The notes: a model not told the origin generated them from the sequence alone. Shown: positions 6,717-14,594, numbered from the stretch's first letter. The stretch: 14,646 nucleotides of DNA from Eubacteriales Family XIII. Incertae Sedis bacterium (GCA_031281765.1 JAITEX010000128.1:1-14646); one strand, 5' to 3'. Numbers and translations: made by a program.

Positions 6717-9583
6717 TGAACTGGCTCAGTATGCGCAGCAATCAGATACTGCTGTTCTTCCTCGCGCTGCTGCTCATCCTCGGGGTACGGCTCTTTATTA
6801 TTACGGGGGTACAGGGGTCGGAATGGAAGGAAGCCGCCGATACGAATACGATAAAGACGATTTCGACGGACGCGCCGCGCGGCTCTATCTTCGACCGCAA
6901 CGGCGTATTGCTCGCCGGCGACCGGCCGACTTTCGCGGTCAGTTTCGCGCAGAACGGCATGACGTCCCCCGTCATGAACGAATCGATTGCAAAGCTCATC
7001 GAAATACTTAAAAGGCATGGGGAAGAGATCGCGGACAGTTTCCCGATAATCGTTCCGGAAAGCGGGAGCTATTCTTTCACCTACGACGCGGAGATAGCCG
7101 CGTGGTTGGAATCCCAAAAGCTGCCGGCCGGCATGACGGCGATGGACGCCTTTGACGAGATATGCCGGCAGAACGATATTGCGCCCGGCACCGATCGTTT
7201 CGCTGCGCAGAAGGATCTGCTGAATAAGGGGATCAGCCTGCCTATTTCCGTTCAGGCCAAAGACTATTCGCAGAATGTGGAGAAGAAAAGTTTCCTCGAA
7301 AAATTTAAACACTACGACATCGGCGCGGACGCGAGCGCGGAGGAAGCGTTCGCGGCGGCCCGCGAATATTACGGTATCGATAAGGAGCTTTCCGCGACCG
7401 AAGCGCGCGACATCATGAACGTACGGAATGAAGTCACGGACCAGGGCTATCTGAAATACCTGCCGGTCAAAGTTGCGTCCGGCCTCACTACGGAAACCGT
7501 TCTCGAAATCGAGGAGAACGAACACGACCTCTCCGGGGTTTCGGTTGGCACGGAGTCCGTCAGATATTATCCGCAGGGGAACAGCGCGAGCCATATACTC
7601 GGCTATCTCGGCAAGATCTCGGAAGAAAAGAAAAACGAGTACGTGAACGAAAAAGGCTATAAGATGACGGATCTGATCGGCCTTGACGGAATCGAGGGTT
7701 CGCAGGAAAGCCTGCTGCACGGGACGGACGGTATGAAGCAGGTGCAGGTCAACCGTTCGGGCGTGGCGATCCGGACGCTCGGCGAGGAGACGAAAGCGGA
7801 AAAGGGCAAGGACATTATGCTGACGATAGATATTCGTTTGCAGAAGATTGCCGAGGAGGCGCTGAAAAAGAACTTAGAAACCCTGCAGGCCGGCAGCAAG
7901 TTTACGAGTGAATACGGGGATTTCACGTATGAGGAGCGCGCGGCGAACGCGAATGTCGGCGCGGTGGTCATCATGGACGTTAAGACGGGCGAGCCGCTCG
8001 CGATGGCGTCCGCCCCGGATTTCGACCCGAATCTGTTTGCGGAGGGAATCACGTCCGAGAATTGGGCGAAGCTGCAGGGCGACAATCCGCGCGACCCTAT
8101 GTCGCCGCGTCCCCTCTACAATGTGGCGGCGAGGGCCGCTGTACAGCCCGGCTCCACGTTCAAGCCCATTACGGCGATAACGGCGCTTGAGTCCGGCCTG
8201 AACCCGAACAGAAACCTCTATGACCAGAAATACGTCAAGATAGGTAATCATACCTATAGTTGTCTCGGCAGCCACGGCTATGTGGACCTCTACAAGGCGC
8301 TTCAGGTTTCGTGCAATTTCTACTTCTTCGATGTTGCGACGGGCAGGGACTGGGCGAACAACGGCGCGGACCTCGGCTATGCGAACAATATCAGCATCGA
8401 TAAGATAACGGACTACGCGAAGCAATTCGGCCTCGGCGTGAAGAGCGGCGCCGAAATCGGCGAGACGGTGATAGCGTCACCGACCTCGGAGAAAAAACTC
8501 GCGACGACGAAGACCCAGCTGAAGAATTACCTGCTCGGGCAGGCCGAATATGTCTTTGCGGAGCGGATACTGGAAGACCAGGAACAGCTGCTCGCGAATG
8601 TGGACGAAATTGTGAGCTGGACAAAGGAAAACCCGACGGTAAACGAGATCAAGGAGCGCGTCGAGAAGCTCGGCGTGAAAAAATCCGAATCGCAGAAACT
8701 TGCCGAGACGTGCAAATATACGTATTTCAATTATGCCGAATGGACGATAGGGGACGAATTTAATATCGCCATCGGGCAGGGCGAAACGGCCTTTACGCCC
8801 TTGCAGATGGCGCGCTATACCGCGACCCTCGGAAACGGCGGCCTGCTGAATACGGCGAGCCTTATCAAGGCGGTGGAAGGTACGGGCGAGGTAGAGCGCG
8901 CGGCCGGGGTTCAGGCCGATATTACCAATCAAAAATATATCAAGGACGTACTCTACGGCATGAGCCTTGTCGTATCGGACGGCTCCATGAAAAGCGGCCT
9001 CGCGGGCCTCGATATGAAGGTGGCGGGCAAATCCGGAACGGCGCAAAGGGAAGGCTATATCAATCCGCCGGATGAAGTCGAGTATGTGAAAGAACACCTC
9101 TCCGGCATCAATCCGGACCTGAAATGGAAGGACGTCCAGACAGAGATGGCGCGCCTTATGGCGGACTATCCCGCCATCTATACGAATGAGAATACGGCGG
9201 TCAGAAGGGCTGTCATCAATCTCTCGGGACGGAATTTCGATTCCAGTCGTATAGATGCGTATAAAGAGAAGTATGTACCCTTCGCGTGGGACATCGCGCT
9301 CGCTCCGGCGGACAATCCCGAAATAGCGGTCGTCGTCATGATAGTGCAGGGCGATAAGTCGGCAAACGCGTCGCCGACGCTGCGCGAGTGCATAGGAAAA
9401 TACTTTGAGCTTAAGAACGGCGATGAGAGGAGCGGCTTTACGGTGGACTATAAGACGTTCTTCGACGGCGACAATCGCGACAATACGATAGAGAAAGTGT
9501 ATGAGGGTAATAAGAACACGAGCGCAACGGAAGAATCAGATTCCGAAAAGGCCGCGGGAAGCGGCGCGGGGGAGGCTGGCTGA
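6713..9583 (+). CDS. mrdA: Penicillin-binding protein 2, elongasome DD-transpeptidase (unusually large)
   Basis: A class B PBP that cross-links new peptidoglycan during side-wall growth, working with RodA and MreC. The protein is 956 residues versus roughly 600-700 for a typical PBP2. It has one N-terminal transmembrane helix (about 11-29), the APRGSIFDRNG pedestal motif, and a transpeptidase domain with STFK (S481 nucleophile, K484), SCN (533-535) and KSG (773-775). Extra length lies in the pedestal (about 110-250), between SxN and KSG (about 592-677), and after KSG (about 780-865). It ends in a Ser/Glu/Gly-rich low-complexity tail. ATG 6713 is chosen because it overlaps the mreD stop (ATGA) and GGGAGG sits 6 bases upstream; ATG 6716 is the next codon. 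All catalytic motifs are intact. Confidence 0.95.
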   Translation: MMNWLSMRSNQILLFFLALLLILGVRLFIITGVQGSEWKEAADTNTIKTISTDAPRGSIFDRNGVLLAGDRPTFAVSFAQNGMTSPVMNESIAKLIEILKRHGEEIADSFPIIVPESGSYSFTYDAEIAAWLESQKLPAGMTAMDAFDEICRQNDIAPGTDRFAAQKDLLNKGISLPISVQAKDYSQNVEKKSFLEKFKHYDIGADASAEEAFAAAREYYGIDKELSATEARDIMNVRNEVTDQGYLKYLPVKVASGLTTETVLEIEENEHDLSGVSVGTESVRYYPQGNSASHILGYLGKISEEKKNEYVNEKGYKMTDLIGLDGIEGSQESLLHGTDGMKQVQVNRSGVAIRTLGEETKAEKGKDIMLTIDIRLQKIAEEALKKNLETLQAGSKFTSEYGDFTYEERAANANVGAVVIMDVKTGEPLAMASAPDFDPNLFAEGITSENWAKLQGDNPRDPMSPRPLYNVAARAAVQPGSTFKPITAITALESGLNPNRNLYDQKYVKIGNHTYSCLGSHGYVDLYKALQVSCNFYFFDVATGRDWANNGADLGYANNISIDKITDYAKQFGLGVKSGAEIGETVIASPTSEKKLATTKTQLKNYLLGQAEYVFAERILEDQEQLLANVDEIVSWTKENPTVNEIKERVEKLGVKKSESQKLAETCKYTYFNYAEWTIGDEFNIAIGQGETAFTPLQMARYTATLGNGGLLNTASLIKAVEGTGEVERAAGVQADITNQKYIKDVLYGMSLVVSDGSMKSGLAGLDMKVAGKSGTAQREGYINPPDEVEYVKEHLSGINPDLKWKDVQTEMARLMADYPAIYTNENTAVRRAVINLSGRNFDSSRIDAYKEKYVPFAWDIALAPADNPEIAVVVMIVQGDKSANASPTLRECIGKYFELKNGDERSGFTVDYKTFFDGDNRDNTIEKVYEGNKNTSATEESDSEKAAGSGAGEAG

Positions 9584-9584
9584 T

Positions 9585-10307
9585 ATGGGTAAGGTCATAT
9601 TCGCCGCGTCCGGAAAGGGCGGCGTCGGCAAGTCCGTCCTTATCTCAAACCTCGGCGCCGTATACGCGGAGCGCGGAATCCGTGTCGCCATGGTGGACAT
9701 GAATATCGGCCTGCGCAATCTCGACATCTATATGGGGCTCGAAAACCGCGTCGTCTACGATATTGCCGATGTGCTTTCCGGCCTCGTGCCGCCGCGCCGC
9801 GCTATGGTCAAGGACAAACGCTTTCAGGCGCTGTACTTTCTCGCGACGACGCATAACAAGGAGAAATTCACCTACGGCGCGGACGATATAGCGGTGCTCT
9901 ACGCCTATCTGCGGGAGCTATTCGACATTGTTCTTGTAGACGGGCCGGCCGGGCTCGGCGCGGAACTGAAACTTGCGATGACCGGGGTAGACAAAGCGAT
10001 AATCGTGACAACGCCCGAATACGTGTCGCTGCGCGACGCGGACCACGCGGATCAGATACTGCGGGCGGGCGGCATTACGGACCGCGTGTACATCGTCAAC
10101 AAAGTAAACGCCAGCTACTTCGCGAGCGGGCTCCTGCCGACCGTAGAAATCATTACGAGCATGATGAAGATACCGCTCATCGGCGTGGTGCAATACGACG
10201 ACGCAATTCATGTGTCCGGCAACAGCGGCACGCCCGCCGTGCTGCGGGGCGACAGCTATATCACACGCAATTTCGAAAAGATCGCCGACCGCCTGCTTGC
10301 GATATAA
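9585..10307 (+). CDS. minD: MinD-like ATPase lacking the membrane-targeting tail
   Basis: MinD normally is a membrane-cycling ATPase that positions the division site with MinC and MinE or DivIVA/MinJ. This 240-residue protein has the deviant Walker A GKGGVGKS with signature lysine K11 and K16, NIGLRNLD, GLENRVVYDI, and the Walker B-like VDGPAG (D119). Differences from typical MinD: Asn at position 40 (normally Asp), Ser-Val instead of Thr-Thr after K16, Gly in place of Ser/Cys before PAG, and no C-terminal amphipathic helix, because the chain stops at IADRLLAI. ATG 9585 is 1 base after the mrdA stop with GGAGG 9 bases upstream. No minC or minE is nearby. It is confidently MinD/ParA family; whether it works as a Min regulator is uncertain. 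Confidence 0.88.
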   Translation: MGKVIFAASGKGGVGKSVLISNLGAVYAERGIRVAMVDMNIGLRNLDIYMGLENRVVYDIADVLSGLVPPRRAMVKDKRFQALYFLATTHNKEKFTYGADDIAVLYAYLRELFDIVLVDGPAGLGAELKLAMTGVDKAIIVTTPEYVSLRDADHADQILRAGGITDRVYIVNKVNASYFASGLLPTVEIITSMMKIPLIGVVQYDDAIHVSGNSGTPAVLRGDSYITRNFEKIADRLLAI

Positions 10308-10314
10308 GCGGCTG

Positions 10315-11433
10315 TTACATTGCTGGTTCCGTTGAAATGTGTTTGTAAGTTTTTGTTTTTGTGCGGATACTTATCCCGAGTATCAGCCCAACCCCTATCA
10401 TATTCGCCATAACGGACGTCCCGCCGGCGGAGAGGAAGGGCAGCGTAATACCCGTAATCGGCATTACCCCCATGGTCATGCCGATATTCTCAAAGATCTG
10501 AAAACCGAACATGGCGAGGAAGCCGATGCAGACGAGGGCGTCAAAGACTTCGTGCGTCCGCGTAATGGTACGCCAGATACGGTGGAGAAAGACGGCGTAC
10601 AGGGCGATGACGGCCATGCCGCCGACAAAGCCGAGCTCTTCGCATATTACCGAATAAATAAAGTCGGATTCCTGCACGGGCAGAAAGCGTGACTCCTTGA
10701 TAGTCCCGTTGCCAAGCCCTTTGCCGAAGAGGCCGCCGCTGCCGATAGCGGTCTTGGACTGGAGCGCGTGATAGGCTTCGGCCAATTCCGTGTTCGAGGG
10801 GTGAAGCCAGGCCTCAAAGCGGTTTTTCTGATAGGGTTTCAGAAAACGGTAGGCGATGGGGATGGCGATGAAGAATGCGAGCGCAAGCTCTCCGAACAAC
10901 CGGGCGCGCAGGCCTGCGGCGAATATCATGCCGACGAAGATAAAAAACGTGACGATGCCGGCGCCCATATCGATAAAGGCTACGAGCCCTATGATGGGGA
11001 GGGCGGGCAGGGCTGTGAACAGAAACCCCTTGAAAGTAAAAAGCGTTTCCCGTCTTTCATCGAGCCATGACGCGAGGAAGAGTATAAACGTTATCTTCAC
11101 GAGTTCGGAAGGCTGCAGGGTCGTAAAGCCGAGGTTGACCCACGCCCGCTGCCCGCTGCCGAGGTCCGTGCCGATGCCCGGGATATAGACGGAGAGCTGT
11201 ATGATGAAGCACAGGGCAAAAAAGACCCACGTAAACCGGCTGAGGATTTCCGGGTCAATAAGCGCAGCTACTATCATCACAATGAGCCCCGCGCCAAATG
11301 CTATGATCTGTACTATCACCATGCGGGATGATTGGCCGGTTGCCGTAATGCTGTTTATCATAATAACGCTAATGACGCCGAGCAGGAACGGAGTCAGCGC
11401 CAGCGGAAAGTCTATTTTTTTTATAAAGTTCAT
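10315..11433 (-). CDS. rodA: SEDS glycosyltransferase RodA
   Basis: RodA polymerises lipid II into glycan strands and partners with PBP2. The 372-residue polytopic protein has about ten transmembrane segments. Visible SEDS signatures are GIGTDLGSGQRAWVNLG (about 86-102), LQPSELVK (106-113), SKTAIGSGGLFGKGLGNGT (226-244), the conserved Asp in QESDFIYSVICEELG (D257), and GITLPFLSAGGTS near the C-terminus. The usual QPDLGT motif reads FIDMGAG here, keeping the Asp and Gly. FtsW is the alternative, but the mre/PBP2 context favours RodA. A GAGG about 11 bases before ATG may be the ribosome site. It runs opposite to the mre genes and its stop is 7 bases from that of minD, with no terminator between them. 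Confidence 0.93.
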   Translation of the reverse strand: MNFIKKIDFPLALTPFLLGVISVIMINSITATGQSSRMVIVQIIAFGAGLIVMIVAALIDPEILSRFTWVFFALCFIIQLSVYIPGIGTDLGSGQRAWVNLGFTTLQPSELVKITFILFLASWLDERRETLFTFKGFLFTALPALPIIGLVAFIDMGAGIVTFFIFVGMIFAAGLRARLFGELALAFFIAIPIAYRFLKPYQKNRFEAWLHPSNTELAEAYHALQSKTAIGSGGLFGKGLGNGTIKESRFLPVQESDFIYSVICEELGFVGGMAVIALYAVFLHRIWRTITRTHEVFDALVCIGFLAMFGFQIFENIGMTMGVMPITGITLPFLSAGGTSVMANMIGVGLILGISIRTKTKTYKHISTEPAM

Positions 11434-11492
11434 TAATCTATCAGCCTCTATTCAGCTTTAATTGCGGCTACCCCCAATTTAAAGCGTATTAT

Positions 11493-11522
11493 TTGACATA
11501 CACGTGCATCTTACATTATAAT
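11493..11522 (+). promoter_or_regulatory. Near-consensus sigma-A promoter for rny
   Basis: Exact TTGACA at 11493-11498 and exact TATAAT at 11517-11522, separated by 18 bases. Transcription would start near 11529 and give a leader of about 120 bases before rny. The spacer carries CACGTG (11501-11506). An inverted repeat ACATA-TAG-TATGT (11523-11535) covers the predicted start site. This is the best promoter in the window. Confidence 0.85.
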
Positions 11523-11544
11523 ACATATAGTATGTTTGCAACAA
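11515..11544 (-). promoter_or_regulatory. Reverse promoter for rodA sharing the rny -10
   Basis: The 8-base palindrome ATTATAAT (11515-11522) gives a perfect TATAAT on the minus strand (11520 down to 11515). With an 18-base spacer, the minus strand reads TTGTTG at 11544-11539, which keeps the TTG of the -35. Transcription would start near 11508, about 75 bases before the rodA start codon. No better leftward promoter was seen in the gap. Confidence 0.45.
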
Positions 11545-11632
11545 CCTTTTGTTAATAGATATACATCATATGTTATTTCAAGATGGTAGAATGCACTGCT
11601 TTTGCGTCGAGTCTACCGGCGAAAGCGGATTG

Positions 11633-11640
11633 AAGGAGGT
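11633..11640 (+). promoter_or_regulatory. Strong Shine-Dalgarno that decides the rny start
   Basis: AAGGAGGT is a full-strength ribosome site. It overlaps the first in-frame TTG (11640), which therefore cannot be its start. In the next 5-10 bases the only start-like codon in any frame is ATA at 11649, 8 bases away. An in-frame TGA at 11631-11633 rules out an earlier start. A weaker AGGAG (11663-11667) sits 5 bases before a TTG at 11673. Confidence 0.7.
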
Positions 11641-11648
11641 TGGACACC

Positions 11649-13208
11649 ATAGAAAATATTACAGGAGTGGTATTGGCCGCGCTTATAGGCGGACTATTGA
11701 TTGTGTTGATAGTAGGATTTTTTACCGGCTATCTCGTACACAAGTCGAGGAGCGAGAGGCTCGTCGGCAATGCGGAACTCACCGCAAAGAATATGCTTTC
11801 GGACGCGGAGCGTCAAGTGGAGGCCTTGAAAAAAGAGCAAATTATCGAGGCGAAAGAGGAAGCGCACAAAATCAAGAAAGAGGCGGATGACGAAATCCGG
11901 GAGCGACGGGCGGAAGTCCAGAAATCCGAACGCCGTCTCGTGCAGAAAGAAGAAGCGCTCGACCGCAAGATAGAGAATATCGAGCACAAAGAAGAAAATA
12001 TCTCGAAGAAGGAAAAAAGCATCATCAGCAAAGAGCTTGAGCTTGATGAGCAGATCCGACGCCAGAACGACGAGCTCGAAAAGATTTCGGGCTATACGAA
12101 GGACGAGGCGAAACAGCTCTTGCTCAGCAACGTCGAGCACGAGATCCGGCAGGAAGCGGCGGTGCTGATACGCGAGATAGAGGCGGAAGCGCGCGAAAAG
12201 GGCGACGCCAAGGCGCGCGAAATCATTACGGGCGCGATACAGCGCTGCGCCGCGGACCATGTGGCGGAAACGACGGTCTCCGTCGTGCCGCTGCCAAACG
12301 ACGAGATGAAAGGCCGCATTATCGGCCGCGAGGGGCGCAATATCAGGGCCATCGAGACGATGACGGGCATCGACCTTATTATCGACGATACGCCGGAGGC
12401 CGTCGTGCTGTCAGGCTTCGACCCGGTCAAACGCGAGGTTGCGCGCCTGAGCCTTGAAAAGCTGATCGTGGACGGCAGGATACATCCCTCGCGCATCGAG
12501 GAGATGGTACACAAGGCCGAAAAGGAAGTCGCGAATATTATCAAAGACGCGGGCGAGCAGGCCACCTTCGAGGTCGGCGTACACAATGTCCACCCCGAAC
12601 TTGTCAAACTGCTCGGCCGGCTCAAATACCGTACGAGTTACGGCCAGAATGTGCTGAATCACTCTATCGAAGTGGCGCACCTTGCGGGGCTGATGGCCAG
12701 TGAACTCGGGCTCGACCCCGTGCTCGCAAAACGGGCCGGCCTGCTGCACGACATCGGCAAGGCTGTCGACCACGAGGTTGAGGGCACGCACGTGGATATA
12801 GGCATCGACTTGCTGCGCAAATACAAGGAAACCCAGGCCGTTATCGACGCGATGGCGTCGCACCACGGAGATTATGAAGCCAAGAGCCTCGAAGCCGTGC
12901 TTATCACGGCGGCGGACGCGCTTTCGGCCGCGCGGCCCGGGGCGCGCAGGGAAACGCTCGAAACCTATATCAAGCGCCTGCAGAAGCTCGAGGAAATCGC
13001 CAACACGGCACGGGGCGTCGAACGCTCCTACGCCATTCAGGCGGGCCGCGAGATACGCATTATCGCGAAGCCCGACGAGGTGAACGACCAGGATATAGTG
13101 TTCCTCGCGCGCGACATCAGCAAGAAAATCGAGAGCGAGCTTGAGTATCCGGGCCAAATCAAGGTAAACGTGCTCCGCGAGACGCGGGCCATTGACTACG
13201 CGAAGTAA
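11649..13208 (+). CDS. rny: Ribonuclease Y
   Basis: A membrane-anchored endoribonuclease that starts mRNA decay in Bacillota. From ATA it is 519 residues, the family's normal length. Order: N-terminal transmembrane helix (about 6-27), a long charged coiled coil (about 40-190), QRCAADHVAETTVSVV, a KH domain with GRIIGREGRNIR (from residue 222), and an HD domain with the metal motif HDIGKA (H367, D368), then SHHGD and ADALSAARPGAR. The C-terminus ends RETRAIDYAK, as in Bacillus RNase Y. Start choice is open: ATA 11649 has the best ribosome site, TTG 11673 (511 residues) a weaker one, and TTG 11640 is blocked by overlap. It is transcribed away from rodA, and the cysteine desulfurase follows 30 bases later. 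Confidence 0.95.
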   Translation: MENITGVVLAALIGGLLIVLIVGFFTGYLVHKSRSERLVGNAELTAKNMLSDAERQVEALKKEQIIEAKEEAHKIKKEADDEIRERRAEVQKSERRLVQKEEALDRKIENIEHKEENISKKEKSIISKELELDEQIRRQNDELEKISGYTKDEAKQLLLSNVEHEIRQEAAVLIREIEAEAREKGDAKAREIITGAIQRCAADHVAETTVSVVPLPNDEMKGRIIGREGRNIRAIETMTGIDLIIDDTPEAVVLSGFDPVKREVARLSLEKLIVDGRIHPSRIEEMVHKAEKEVANIIKDAGEQATFEVGVHNVHPELVKLLGRLKYRTSYGQNVLNHSIEVAHLAGLMASELGLDPVLAKRAGLLHDIGKAVDHEVEGTHVDIGIDLLRKYKETQAVIDAMASHHGDYEAKSLEAVLITAADALSAARPGARRETLETYIKRLQKLEEIANTARGVERSYAIQAGREIRIIAKPDEVNDQDIVFLARDISKKIESELEYPGQIKVNVLRETRAIDYAK

Positions 13209-13238
13209 GCGCGGAAGCACTATAAGAAAAGGAATTTG

Positions 13239-14492
13239 ATGCGCGTCTATTTGGACAACAGCGCGACGACGAGGGTATCGGAGTCGGCTGCCGCTTCCGT
13301 CCTGCGGTGCATGACGGAGGAATACGGCAACCCGTCCTCCCTCCACTCGTTCGGACAGAGCGCGCGAAAGATACTGCGGGAATCGAGAGAAACCATAGCA
13401 GCCCTCGCCGGTGTGCGCCCGGCGGGGGTCGTCTTTACGTCCGGAGGAACGGAAGCGGACAATCTGGCTTTTGCGCCGCTGTTTCGCGACCCGTCCCGTC
13501 TGCCGGACAGGCGCATACTGATCTCGGCGGTCGAGCACCCGGCCGTATCGGCGCCCGCGGAGCGCCTTGCCGCTCTCGGCGCAAAGCTTTTGCGCCTCCC
13601 GTGCTTCGGCCGTAACACGGACACACCGGGCATGGTGAATCTGGCGGCGGCTGGAGAGGGCGGTCTCCCCGGCGCGGACCTCATTTCCGTTATGGCCGTC
13701 AACAATGAAATAGGTACGGTGCAACCCGTGGCGGAGCTTTGCCGCCTCGTGCGCGCGCTTGAACGCGCCGGCGGTTCGGGCCGGAAAACGCTGATTCATA
13801 GCGATGCCGTGCAGGCCTTCGGCAAGCTGCGGGTAGCTGTGGCGCCCGGCAGCGGAGCGGCGCCGAGCGGCGGCGACGCGCCGGACATGATAAGCGTCAG
13901 CGCCCACAAGATCTACGGGCCGAAGGGAGTCGGCGCGCTGTGCTGCGCCCGTCCCGAAAAACTGTTCCCGCTTATCTTCGGCGGCGGGCAGGAGGACGGC
14001 ATCCGGTCCGGTACGGAAAACACGGCCGGCATTGCCGGGTTTGCTACGGCTGCACGTGAAGCGGAGAATACTATGCGACGGGACGCTGAGCGCGTCATGG
14101 AACTGCGCGCGCAGCTCCTTTCCGGCATTCTGGACGCTATCCCGGACGCGCTGATAAACAGCCCGCGCGCCGCCTCGGCGGAGGGCACGCCCGGAACGTG
14201 CTCACCCTATATACTGAACGTATCCTTTCCGGGGACGCGCGGCGAAGTCCTCGTCCACGACCTTGAAAGCCACGGGATATACGTATCGACAGGTTCGGCC
14301 TGCTCGTCCATCGGGAAGAAGGGCGGCAACCGGAATTCCTCGCTGAAAGCCATCGGGCTGACGGACGCCGAGGCGGACGCCGCGCTGCGTTTCAGCTTCA
14401 GCCGTGACAACACGGCCGAAGAAATAGGCTACGTCCTCGAACGGCTGACGGACGCCGTCCGCCGCTTCCGCCGCATCGGGACATACCGGTAG
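13239..14492 (+). CDS. Cysteine desulfurase, NifS/IscS family
   Basis: A PLP enzyme that takes sulfur from cysteine, leaving alanine, and passes it as persulfide to Fe-S scaffold or tRNA-thiolation proteins. The 417-residue protein starts MRVYLDNSATTR. It has FTSGGTEADNLA, the VNNEIGTVQP loop, HSDAVQAFGK, the PLP lysine in SAHKIYGPKG (K224), and the catalytic cysteine in STGSACSS (C355). It is somewhat longer than usual because of Gly/Ala/Pro-rich loops before the PLP lysine. ATG 13239 has AAAAGGA 5 bases upstream; the preceding TTG is in frame but closer. It lies 30 bases after rny and is probably cotranscribed. No iscU, mnmA or thiI is in view, so the acceptor is unknown and I leave the symbol blank (nifS and iscS are both used). 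Confidence 0.94.
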   Translation: MRVYLDNSATTRVSESAAASVLRCMTEEYGNPSSLHSFGQSARKILRESRETIAALAGVRPAGVVFTSGGTEADNLAFAPLFRDPSRLPDRRILISAVEHPAVSAPAERLAALGAKLLRLPCFGRNTDTPGMVNLAAAGEGGLPGADLISVMAVNNEIGTVQPVAELCRLVRALERAGGSGRKTLIHSDAVQAFGKLRVAVAPGSGAAPSGGDAPDMISVSAHKIYGPKGVGALCCARPEKLFPLIFGGGQEDGIRSGTENTAGIAGFATAAREAENTMRRDAERVMELRAQLLSGILDAIPDALINSPRAASAEGTPGTCSPYILNVSFPGTRGEVLVHDLESHGIYVSTGSACSSIGKKGGNRNSSLKAIGLTDAEADAALRFSFSRDNTAEEIGYVLERLTDAVRRFRRIGTYR

Positions 14493-14508
14493 GCGGGACA
14501 TTCCCGTT
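14493..14508 (+). terminator. Weak terminator candidate after the cysteine desulfurase
   Basis: CGGGA (14493-14497) pairs with TCCCG (14501-14505) around a 3-base loop, followed by only three T. It lies directly after the stop codon. The T tract is short, so it may be inefficient or not a terminator. Confidence 0.25.
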
Positions 14509-14594
14509 TGCATCGCGTTTGCCCGGGCACGTAAAAGCCAGTATTCTATTAGCTCACCAATAATTTACGATACAAGTACAAAATCAAATAGTAT

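Noticed and set aside
7874..8425. Long reverse-strand ORFs inside PBP2 and other genes (for example here, and 12411-13907)
   Set aside because: They are antisense to well-recognised genes, common in GC-rich coding DNA, Arg/His-rich and without family motifs.
14516..14530. TGCCCGGGCA palindrome after the desulfurase as a terminator or attachment site
   Set aside because: It has no T tract on either side and no repeat partner in the window; a short GC palindrome is expected by chance in this composition.
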